Virus record (IMG/VR): IMGVR_UViG_3300017963_000207
Location: 48,881 to 112,880 of that record
Source: a virus
Strand: one strand, 5' to 3'
Length of the DNA: 64,000 bases
Below, piece after piece: positions 1 through 5,680 of the stretch (positions within the stretch are counted from its first letter, which is position 1; every line of letters begins with the position of its first letter). The position numbers and the translations under genes are program-made. A model generated the notes under the pieces. That model ran no database searches. It was not told the DNA's origin and saw only the letters and a list, made by a program, of their open reading frames with translations.

Positions 1-246
1 GCCGAGGTAGTAGTCATCCTTGACGAAGGTCGCGATATCCACGGGAGGATGCTTGAACTCGGCCTCGCTCACGATATCGATTAGGGGGCGGTCGCCCTCG
101 CTACGCTCCTCCTCGACCTCCGTCAACAGCACCATCAAGGCTGCGCGCTCATCCGGGCTTAGCGCTGCTAGCTCCTGCCGTAGGTCGGCCTCGTCCTCCT
201 CAGCCGTACGCTTGCTGAAGATCCGACCACCGCGGTTTACGAGCAC
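1..246 (-). CDS. terL: Terminase large subunit, N-terminal part (runs off the window)
   Basis: This leftward gene is cut by the window edge, leaving 82 residues. The visible part is an acidic helical N-terminus followed by PVDIATFVKDDYYLG, which matches the conserved entry segment seen just before the ATPase domain of large-phage terminases. TerL packages DNA into the prohead using an ATPase plus nuclease. I chose a GTG start at 246 because it overlaps the stop of the upstream gene (237-239) in the same way as other gene pairs here. The ATPase and nuclease motifs lie outside the window, so the identity rests on this one motif and on position. Confidence 0.7.
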   Translation of the reverse strand, partial: MLVNRGGRIFSKRTAEEDEADLRQELAALSPDERAALMVLLTEVEEERSEGDRPLIDIVSEAEFKHPPVDIATFVKDDYYLG

Positions 247-950
247 GACGCCTCCGAAGGCTCCGAGTCCACAACCTCGGCCTTGGCCTCAATAACCTCG
301 GGCTCATCCGCTACACGGGCGAGCTTGCTCGCAAGCCCCAACAGCTTGCGGCGCTTCTCCGGGTTGGCGAGCACCTTAGCTACCTTGGGATCCCCTAGCC
401 GGTCCTCCACGTGGGCAGTGATGTGGGCCTCGACATCAATCTTCCCCAGCTGCCGCTCATTGAGCCCCAGGTCCATCTTAAGCTGCGCGATGCTTGTCAG
501 GATCTCGCGGGCCGCCCGTATCTCCTGCGTCATCGACGGGAATAGCTTGTTGATGGTCTTCTCGTTCTCGTACTCAATGCCTATCCGCTCCATCTGGACG
601 GCATAAAGCAACCAAAGCTCGTCGAGCTCATCTAGCCCCTCCGCGACACGCAGCGCTGCCTGCTCAAAGCAGAGCGGCATACGCCCCTTGATGAGCTGCG
701 CAGAGGGAATCGTCGTCCGATAGCGACGCAGCATCGACACCAACCCCTCGCGGCTGGCGTCGGTGTATTCGTGGCGCTCCTCCTGAATGAACTCCGCTAT
801 CTTCCGGTCGCTCCACCCATCAAGGAACAGCTGATGCATCTCATCAAAGCACTTGAGCGCACGGAGCTTCGGGAAGTTGGTAGCGCGCCTGGTCGGCTTA
901 ATCTGAAAAGCCGCTGGCCGACGCTTGCGGCCGTTCTTCTTAGCAGTCAC
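237..950 (-). CDS. Hypothetical protein directly upstream of terL, possible small terminase
   Basis: A 237-residue, largely helical protein with a basic N-terminus (KKNGRKRR) and a segment around residues 38-75 (LFLDGWSDRKIAEFIQEE) that looks like a helix-turn-helix. It overlaps the terL start by 10 bases, the usual position of a small terminase subunit that recognises the packaging site. I do not recognise the family, so small terminase is an inference from context. The start is GTG at 950; a GGAGG lies unusually close to it (1 base), so the true start is uncertain. Confidence 0.55.
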   Translation of the reverse strand: MTAKKNGRKRRPAAFQIKPTRRATNFPKLRALKCFDEMHQLFLDGWSDRKIAEFIQEERHEYTDASREGLVSMLRRYRTTIPSAQLIKGRMPLCFEQAALRVAEGLDELDELWLLYAVQMERIGIEYENEKTINKLFPSMTQEIRAAREILTSIAQLKMDLGLNERQLGKIDVEAHITAHVEDRLGDPKVAKVLANPEKRRKLLGLASKLARVADEPEVIEAKAEVVDSEPSEASCS

Positions 951-1004
951 GCCTCCAGCTTATCACGTTCAAACGCGATAGCCTAACCGCGCGAGATCGT
1001 TAGG

Positions 1005-1043
1005 TGCCTCGGGCGGGAGTCGAACCCACACCCGACCAATCAG
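1005..1043 (-). pseudogene. 3' half of an interrupted tRNA
   Basis: On the minus strand this stretch gives a T-arm (stem GTGGG, loop TTCGACT, stem CCCGC), the acceptor 3' strand CCGAGGC and discriminator A. There is no 5' half next to it, because a complete tRNA-Leu begins at 1044. The matching acceptor strand GCCTCGG is at 1624-1630, about 580 bases upstream, beyond an HNH gene. Confidence 0.6.
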
Positions 1044-1128
1044 TGCCCAAGCTGGGAATCGAACCCAGACGCCTCTACGAGACAACGGGTTTTAAACCCG
1101 TCCCGACTACCAATTACGGCACTTGGGC
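1044..1128 (-). tRNA. tRNA-Leu (anticodon TAA)
   Basis: 85-base cloverleaf on the minus strand: acceptor GCCCAAG/CTTGGGC with discriminator A, anticodon stem ACGGG/CCCGT around loop TTTAAAA (anticodon TAA, reading UUA), a long variable arm as expected for leucine tRNAs, and T-arm CTGGG-TTCGATT-CCCAG. No CCA is encoded. Its 5' end overlaps the last 15 bases of the HNH gene. It would help read UUA, a rare codon in this GC-rich genome. Confidence 0.9.
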
Positions 1129-1557
1129 TAGAAACTGCGCGCGAGGACGAGCCCCGCAAGAATAAACCTGCCTTCTCCTACTCCACTTACCAGAGCAAGA
1201 CTTGCTACAAAATGGCCCCGCCTTACCCTGCTTCCTATTCGAGCGGACCACACGTGCCGGTTTAGTTCCTTGTCCCCCACACTCAGGACAAGCAAAAACC
1301 ACAAGCTCCTCGGACCTCGCATGCTCTCGCGCGTGGTCCCCACGAGAGATAACCTCCAGATTACCCAACGCATTGTTGGCTCTGTTTCCATCCCTGTGAT
1401 GAACACACTCCCAACTCTCCAGCTTACGGCCCAGATGCGCCTCCATAACCTCCCGATGCTCTAGAACACTACGCTTAGTACCATCCGACAATCTCTCGAC
1501 CCTCATTCGGTACCCCTTCATGTTATACCAACCAGACCTCCACGCAACTTCAACCAT
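1114..1557 (-). CDS. HNH homing endonuclease inside the tRNA cluster
   Basis: 147-residue protein with an HNH_3-type core at residues about 33-80 (LEHREVMEAHLGR, then VHHRDGNRANNALGNLEVI): His-His-Asp and the Asn-x8-Asn pattern are all present. A C-terminal pair of CxxC motifs (CPECGG, FCSKSC) would bind zinc. Such proteins nick or cut one site and spread by recombination. It sits between a 5' tRNA half (1592-1630) and tRNA-Leu plus a 3' half, so it looks like an element that invaded a tRNA gene. The start is ATG 1557; an internal ATG at residue 13 is an alternative. Confidence 0.85.
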   Translation of the reverse strand: MVEVAWRSGWYNMKGYRMRVERLSDGTKRSVLEHREVMEAHLGRKLESWECVHHRDGNRANNALGNLEVISRGDHAREHARSEELVVFACPECGGQGTKPARVVRSNRKQGKAGPFCSKSCSGKWSRRRQVYSCGARPRAQFLAQVP

Positions 1558-1591
1558 AACGATGGTTTAACACTGTCTCTACCCACAGACC

Positions 1592-1630
1592 ACTAGAACC
1601 TGCCGCCTCTACCAGCTGGGCTACCGAGGC
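1592..1630 (-). pseudogene. 5' half of an interrupted tRNA
   Basis: Minus strand: acceptor GCCTCGG, TA, a D-arm almost identical to those of the two neighbouring tRNAs (GCCC...GGTAGAGGC), then GCAGG and TTCTAGT where the anticodon arm should be; the descending half CCTGC is missing. The acceptor pairs 7/7 with CCGAGGC at 1006-1012. By alignment with its neighbours the anticodon would be CTA, but the broken stem makes that unsafe. Confidence 0.6.
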
Positions 1631-1637
1631 TCACAGG

Positions 1638-1712
1638 TGCCCGAGAGAGGATTCGAACCTCCAACCTCGTCGTCCTAAGCGACGCGCCTCTACCTGGTTG
1701 GGCTACTCGGGC
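1638..1712 (-). tRNA. tRNA with anticodon TAG (Leu codon CUA), short variable loop
   Basis: 75-base cloverleaf, minus strand: acceptor GCCCGAG/CTCGGGC, discriminator A, anticodon stem CGTCG/CGACG with loop CTTAGGA (anticodon TAG; G37 is usual for CUN-reading tRNAs), T-arm with TTCGAAT loop. The variable loop is only 5 bases (AGGTT), which is class I, whereas bacterial leucine tRNAs are class II. Assignment to leucine therefore rests on the anticodon loop and A73 alone. Confidence 0.8.
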
Positions 1713-1715
1713 TAG

Positions 1716-1790
1716 TGGTCAGAGGGGGATTCGAACCCCCAACCTTCGGCCCCTCAAGCCGACGCCTCTGCCTAGTTGGGCTACCTGACC
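1716..1790 (-). tRNA. tRNA with anticodon GAG (Leu codon CUC), short variable loop
   Basis: 75-base cloverleaf, minus strand: acceptor GGTCAGG/TCTGACC (last pair G-U), discriminator A, anticodon stem TCGGC/GCCGA with loop TTGAGGG (anticodon GAG), T-arm GGGGG-TTCGAAT-CCCCC. As in the previous tRNA the variable loop is 5 bases (AGGTT), atypical for leucine. The two share nearly the same D-arm and probably arose by duplication. Confidence 0.8.
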
Positions 1791-1805
1791 GATACACATG
1801 TCTGC

Positions 1806-1835
1806 GCCCGTCCACCACCTCCCGGCGGGACGGGC
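1806..1835. terminator. Strong stem-loop between small genes and tRNA cluster
   Basis: Perfect 8-bp inverted repeat GCCCGTCC/GGACGGGC with a 14-base loop in the gap between the zinc-ribbon gene (ending 1905) and the tRNAs. There is no run of T after it on either strand, so it may be a processing or transcript-end structure rather than a canonical intrinsic terminator. The rest of 1791-1904 shows nothing else. Confidence 0.4.
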
Positions 1836-1904
1836 CGTCAAAGCAACAGGTGTAGTCGGCGAGACATCACCGCCTAGACTGCCACAGAAGCCCATCTATG
1901 ACAA

Positions 1905-2144
1905 CTACTCAGGAACGACCACGTGGTCGCCGCCCCCAACCTCTGGGAAGTACGCTTCATAGCCAGTCGGAGTAGGTGCAGATCTAACCACGTAAGGCAT
2001 CCCACAGCCACCGCAATGAGACAGCTCGCGCGTCTGCCCACAGCCAGGCACCGCCACACGCCCTCGGCAATGAGGACAGTAGATGTCGATCTTAGCACAG
2101 CAGCCCATCCGCTCAACCGCCAGCACCTCGACAACCCGGCCCAT
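1905..2144 (-). CDS. Small zinc-ribbon protein
   Basis: 79 residues with two metal-binding pairs, CPHC near residue 23 and CGGC near residue 46, typical of a treble-clef or zinc-ribbon fold. Function unknown; zinc ribbons of this size often bind nucleic acid or act as adaptors. It abuts the upstream gene (start 2144, next stop at 2145), so they are co-transcribed. Its last codons contain a CGACC-N4-GGTCG palindrome found at three other places. Confidence 0.65.
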   Translation of the reverse strand: MGRVVEVLAVERMGCCAKIDIYCPHCRGRVAVPGCGQTRELSHCGGCGMPYVVRSAPTPTGYEAYFPEVGGGDHVVVPE

Positions 2145-2351
2145 CTAACCGTCCTCCAGATCACGACGCCGCCCATCATCCAGCTTGCGGGCCTCCGCAA
2201 GGAGAAAGCGCTTGCGGTCCTCCTTGCTCATGCTCCGGGTCAGACCAAACAGGTCCGTCACCACCCCCAAGCACCACTGATAGCTCGGCTTGCCCGGCAG
2301 GTTGCGCTGCACATGCCTGGCGTACGCCTTCAAAGGATGACCCTTACTCAT
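2145..2351 (-). CDS. Small hypothetical protein
   Basis: 68 residues, basic and helical, ending in a charged tail (DDGRRRDLEDG). Its ATG follows GGAGGTGAG, an excellent ribosome binding site, which supports it as a real gene. No family recognised. Confidence 0.6.
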   Translation of the reverse strand: MSKGHPLKAYARHVQRNLPGKPSYQWCLGVVTDLFGLTRSMSKEDRKRFLLAEARKLDDGRRRDLEDG

Positions 2352-2378
2352 CTCACCTCCCCAACAAAGCTCCAGCAG

Positions 2379-2570
2379 TCACCGTCTGCGCCCCTTACGG
2401 CGCAGCTCCTGGCTCCTCGGACTAGTAACCCTCCCCTCCCACTCGTGAGCACACCCCAAACACCGCAGGTTAGCCCTAGCGTTCATGTCGTAGGTGTCTG
2501 GGTTAAGCACCTCTATCACCTCCACACGCCAACTACCGCACTTCTCGCACACTGTCCTACGCTCTGCCAT
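2379..2570 (-). CDS. Small zinc-ribbon protein
   Basis: 63 residues with CEKC near the N-terminus and CLGC about 30 residues later, a zinc ribbon, followed by a very basic tail (RKGRRR) suited to nucleic-acid binding. I start it at ATG 2570, two bases after the stop of the upstream gene (2572-2574); an earlier in-frame ATG would run well into that gene. Confidence 0.6.
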   Translation of the reverse strand: MAERRTVCEKCGSWRVEVIEVLNPDTYDMNARANLRCLGCAHEWEGRVTSPRSQELRRKGRRR

Positions 2571-2571
2571 C

Positions 2572-3321
2572 TCACCACCCCAGCAACGTGCGCGCCGCAA
2601 CCGCCTCACCGATACGGCGATCCACCTCCCTCAGCGGCTCGTCCAGCTCCTCCCACGGGACCAACCAATGCGACTTGGGGGTGGGCTGCTCCTTGGCCCA
2701 CGCAACCCACGTCTCTCGGACCAACCGACCCAGCTCCTCGCGGTCGCCCAAGCCCGAGATGATGTTCCGGGTAAGCAGCCCTCTGGATAGCAGCCTGATA
2801 TCCTTCTCCGGTGGCGCTGTGTGGTCCCCGTTATCCCAGAAGACGATGACGTCCCCAGATAGAAAATGCTTCGTCAGATTCTCCCCCACCATCAAGGCTA
2901 CCCCCCGCCGCCCGTCATGCCCAACAACCACCGCCTGCGACAGCTCCCCCGAAAGAAGCTCCTCCAGCTGCGCCCCGTTGACGAGACGCCCGGACTCCGC
3001 CCGCGCCTCACCCTGCAAGCGCTCCCGCGTCCGCTGGACAAGCTCCATAGCCTCCTGCGGGGATAGGTCCCCAACGTCCACGTACTGCACACACGGAGCA
3101 GCCCGTAAAGGCGCGTCTTCGCCCGAGGACGGCTCCTCCGCCGCTTTCTCCAGCTCAAAGCGGTGCCAGTCCCTAAGCCGGCACAAGGCCGCCAGAGGCG
3201 AATCTGCGTCTGGACGCTCCGGCCTCAGCTCCCCCAGATACCCCACATCGCCGACCCGCTCCACCTCCTCCAGCAAATCCAACGCCGCTCTTATGAAACC
3301 TCGCACAACCTTGCTAGCCAT
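2572..3321 (-). CDS. Hypothetical protein under a leaderless promoter
   Basis: 249 residues, no family recognised. The N-terminal half is helical and acidic; the middle has a hydrophobic strand region (AVVVGHDGRRGVALMVG). The ATG at 3321 lies 7 bases from the end of a -10 box (3328-3333) with TTGACA at 3351-3356, so its mRNA probably begins at or next to the start codon. It heads the small-gene operon running to 1905. Confidence 0.65.
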   Translation of the reverse strand: MASKVVRGFIRAALDLLEEVERVGDVGYLGELRPERPDADSPLAALCRLRDWHRFELEKAAEEPSSGEDAPLRAAPCVQYVDVGDLSPQEAMELVQRTRERLQGEARAESGRLVNGAQLEELLSGELSQAVVVGHDGRRGVALMVGENLTKHFLSGDVIVFWDNGDHTAPPEKDIRLLSRGLLTRNIISGLGDREELGRLVRETWVAWAKEQPTPKSHWLVPWEELDEPLREVDRRIGEAVAARTLLGW

Positions 3322-3327
3322 AACACG

Positions 3328-3356
3328 ACGGTACTATATAGCTGGAGGATTGTCAA
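3328..3356 (-). promoter_or_regulatory. Promoter, TTGACA-17-TACCGT, leaderless
   Basis: Minus-strand -35 TTGACA at 3351-3356 followed by AT, a 17-base spacer and TACCGT at 3328-3333. The same CTTGACAAT core recurs upstream of six other genes. Predicted initiation is about at ATG 3321. Confidence 0.65.
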
Positions 3357-3543
3357 GAACCTGGGTCGGGGAGAGAGGCACCAAACGAACGACCGCACAT
3401 ACCCGCTCGGGGACGACGGACACTGTCACTGACCGCACCAGGTAGCTAGTGCCCTTGTGCTCCACCGCCGTCCCTGTATGGGGGGGCTCCCGCGTGAATA
3501 TTCGAGCGAGCCGCTCGCTGCCCAGATAGTAGCAGGTCTCCAC
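3334..3543 (-). CDS. Small hypothetical protein
   Basis: 69 residues, beta-rich (TSYLVRSVTVSVVPERV), no family recognised. It starts 3 bases after the stop of the next gene upstream, in the same transcription direction, and its 3' end overlaps the promoter of the downstream gene. Confidence 0.55.
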   Translation of the reverse strand: METCYYLGSERLARIFTREPPHTGTAVEHKGTSYLVRSVTVSVVPERVCAVVRLVPLSPTQVLDNPPAI

Positions 3544-3546
3544 AGC

Positions 3547-3768
3547 CTAACCTCCCGACGCGGGCTCAAGAGTGCCGGTCCACCCGTTCTTGGCGGTCCA
3601 GCGGAAGCCCGACTCCTCCCCATCCACCAGCACGACGCGCGCGAAGCTCGCCACCCCGTCCTCGCCCTCACGGAGGCGCACCTCCGACAACGACAAGCGG
3701 TCTCGGTGTATGTCCGCGACCACTGCCAGCTCGTCCAACGCCTTCTCCGTCGTCAAGCTTTTAACCAT
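3547..3768 (-). CDS. Small hypothetical protein
   Basis: 73 residues (start MVKSLTTEK), predicted alpha/beta. I chose ATG 3768 because it has GGAGG just upstream and overlaps the preceding stop by 8 bases; the longer open frame to 3948 overlaps a clearly better zinc-ribbon gene. Function unknown. Confidence 0.6.
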   Translation of the reverse strand: MVKSLTTEKALDELAVVADIHRDRLSLSEVRLREGEDGVASFARVVLVDGEESGFRWTAKNGWTGTLEPASGG

Positions 3769-3958
3769 CTCCACCTCCGTCCTCAGATGCACACAAAGGG
3801 CACCCTGGTGAGCCGCAGCACTCTCGCACCGCAAGACTCTCGGGGTCCTCCTCGTACCAGCTGTCACCACAATCCAAGCAGCGCCACTCAAAGCGCAGCG
3901 GGGCAACGTACTGCACGCCGCCGGTCTTCTCTCGACGCTTGTGCTCACAACTCACCAC
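3761..3958 (-). CDS. Small zinc-ribbon protein
   Basis: 65 residues with CLDC near residue 28 and a CCGSPGCPLC cluster near residue 48. The pattern indicates one or two zinc sites. It starts with GTG at 3958, overlapping the stop of the upstream terminase-like gene, which implies translational coupling. No specific family recognised. Confidence 0.55.
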   Translation of the reverse strand: MVSCEHKRREKTGGVQYVAPLRFEWRCLDCGDSWYEEDPESLAVRECCGSPGCPLCASEDGGGDG

Positions 3959-4866
3959 ACCACTCCAGCAAGGTCCCGAAGGCTCCCCTCCAGGTCCCGC
4001 TCAAACTCGCCCCTAAGCTCAGCAGGAACATCCACCCAACCAGCTCGAACGTCGTCCACCCTCAACGAGAGCACCTCGTCCTCCTTCACGATCTTAGGGG
4101 GCTCTTCCCCAGACCCCCGTCGCACAAAGAAGCGCGCTGAGCCAAAGCGCTCCAGCTGAGAATCCCACAAGGCATAGTCCCGGACAAGCACAGCAGGATC
4201 ATCTACAACCTCGCGCAGACGCTGAGTCAGAAAGGCGCCCCCATCCCGCTTTGACGAGGTAAGAAACACCTTCCCGCGACCGGCCGCTCCAAAGCGCGAC
4301 CTAACACGGCGGCGCAGACCCAAGTAGACCTTTCTAAGATCCTTGGCCGTAAACTTCGAGGTGACGGGAGCCTCCACTAGCACTCCCAACAAGTTGCGCC
4401 CTAGACTAGTCCCCGAGGACAGCGCGCCGGCCGTTACACAGATGTCCGAGGGGAATCGCAGCTCGCCTGGTCGCTCCTCGTGAGGAAACGTCTCACAGAA
4501 GTAGGGGCTGCTCCGGAGCATGCGCGCAACACCCCCGAGGATGACATCAGACGCAAACGCCGGGCTAACGCTAAGACACCCCAGCGAAACGACTGACCCC
4601 GACCCAAGCCCGAGAGACGCCTGCGGGTCTCGGAGGCGCGACAGCTCGTAGAGCATACGGCAAAGAGCCGCCGACGCGGCAAACGTCTTCCCCGAGCCCA
4701 GTCCCCCCGTGAATATCACCTCGTCGAACGGCCCGCGGAAAACCTCCTGGAGGTCCGACAGCCACTGAGGATACAAACCCACACCGCCTAAGTAACGCTC
4801 GTCCCTAAAGAACGTTTCAACGTCCACCAGCTCCTGCTTGTAGGTACCTTCGCTGTCAGCCCTCAC
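3952..4866 (-). CDS. Terminase large-subunit-like ATPase, truncated and degenerate paralogue
   Basis: 304 residues. The N-terminus (VETFFRDERYLGG, LYPQWLSDLQEVF) and Walker A loop GGLGSGKT (residues about 54-61) are those of the TerL ATPase domain. The predicted Walker B strand reads GVLVEAP where TerL normally has hydrophobics followed by DE, so the aspartate appears replaced by valine. A coupling motif LTSSK follows at about residue 206. The protein stops at RDLAG, where full TerLs continue into the nuclease domain, so the nuclease is absent. GTG start 4866 with GGAGG upstream. With a separate TerL at 1-246 this is a second copy: a decayed duplicate, or an ATPase given another role. Confidence 0.65.
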   Translation of the reverse strand: MRADSEGTYKQELVDVETFFRDERYLGGVGLYPQWLSDLQEVFRGPFDEVIFTGGLGSGKTFAASAALCRMLYELSRLRDPQASLGLGSGSVVSLGCLSVSPAFASDVILGGVARMLRSSPYFCETFPHEERPGELRFPSDICVTAGALSSGTSLGRNLLGVLVEAPVTSKFTAKDLRKVYLGLRRRVRSRFGAAGRGKVFLTSSKRDGGAFLTQRLREVVDDPAVLVRDYALWDSQLERFGSARFFVRRGSGEEPPKIVKEDEVLSLRVDDVRAGWVDVPAELRGEFERDLEGSLRDLAGVVW

Positions 4867-5270
4867 TCGACCTCCTCCTGAACCCCCTTAGCAAAGTTGG
4901 CATCGTCCACCACACACCCCAGAGTCGGATGGCCCCGCAAAGGCGCCGCGGCGCCTCCATCCTGGCGAGCATACTCAACCCGGAAAGCGCGATCACGCGC
5001 AGCCAGATGCCCCGCAAAGCCCTCGTGAGTCCGAGAGCGCACAACGTCCGAGGGTATCTTGTAGGGCGACGGCGTGGCCGGGACAGTGATTGTCCAACCG
5101 TCGGGGTCCAGCCGAGCCTCTACCCACTGCGGGTCCTGATAACCGGGCGGTACCAACTGCCCGGTGTCCAGAACAGCCTCGTCCCCGTTCTCAAAGCGAC
5201 ACCTAAGCTTGTCCGCCTCCACCGCCACCGCAGTCATCGTTAAAAAGCTGCAATCAAAGTTGTGGTTCAT
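4863..5270 (-). CDS. Hypothetical protein
   Basis: 135 residues from ATG 5270; an earlier in-frame ATG at 5351 is possible but would overlap the upstream gene by 32 bases. The middle (WVEARLDPDGWTITVP, then IPSDVVRS) loosely resembles DUF2442-type antitoxin-like domains, but I cannot confirm this. Overlaps the downstream terminase-like gene by 4 bases. Confidence 0.5.
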   Translation of the reverse strand: MNHNFDCSFLTMTAVAVEADKLRCRFENGDEAVLDTGQLVPPGYQDPQWVEARLDPDGWTITVPATPSPYKIPSDVVRSRTHEGFAGHLAARDRAFRVEYARQDGGAAAPLRGHPTLGCVVDDANFAKGVQEEVE

Positions 5271-5319
5271 CCCAGATATCCCGCGTACAGCTGCTCCCTG
5301 CTCAATACACAGCCAAGGG

Positions 5320-5646
5320 CTACGAGCACCACCCCCCAAAGAACTCCCCATCCAGCGTCATCATGATGCCCGTCCCTTCCTCATCCCCGTCCTTTAGAAG
5401 GTCTCTCATAGCCAAGATGCTGCCATCCTCATACCGGTAAAGGCGAACCGCAGAAAGCGTGAGGCGATGACGCAGCTCCGCAGGGAGACCCCAATCATCC
5501 GAGTGGTGCAACGCCCACCAAACCATATCCGAAAGATCCAGATTAGCGCGGGCCTTGATGCCCACACGCTCCAGCGCGTCCAACAGCTCCTCGCGAATCG
5601 CCTCGTCCAACCTGGTGTTACCCTTACCATCGTCCGTATAAAACAC
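5320..5646 (-). CDS. Hypothetical protein
   Basis: 108 residues, acidic, mixed alpha/beta, with a conspicuous tryptophan-rich patch (DMVWWALHHSDDWG). No family recognised. Lies immediately downstream of the DNA polymerase gene and is probably co-transcribed with it. Confidence 0.6.
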   Translation of the reverse strand: MFYTDDGKGNTRLDEAIREELLDALERVGIKARANLDLSDMVWWALHHSDDWGLPAELRHRLTLSAVRLYRYEDGSILAMRDLLKDGDEEGTGIMMTLDGEFFGGWCS

Positions 5647-5680
5647 TGTCGTCTCCTTCTAGAAGCTTAGTGAGGCGCCC

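Noticed and set aside
1923-2762. Rightward 279-codon open frame
   Set aside because: Pro/His/Thr-rich translation lying antisense across several small leftward genes with good ribosome binding sites; no family motif. It is a shadow of GC-rich coding.
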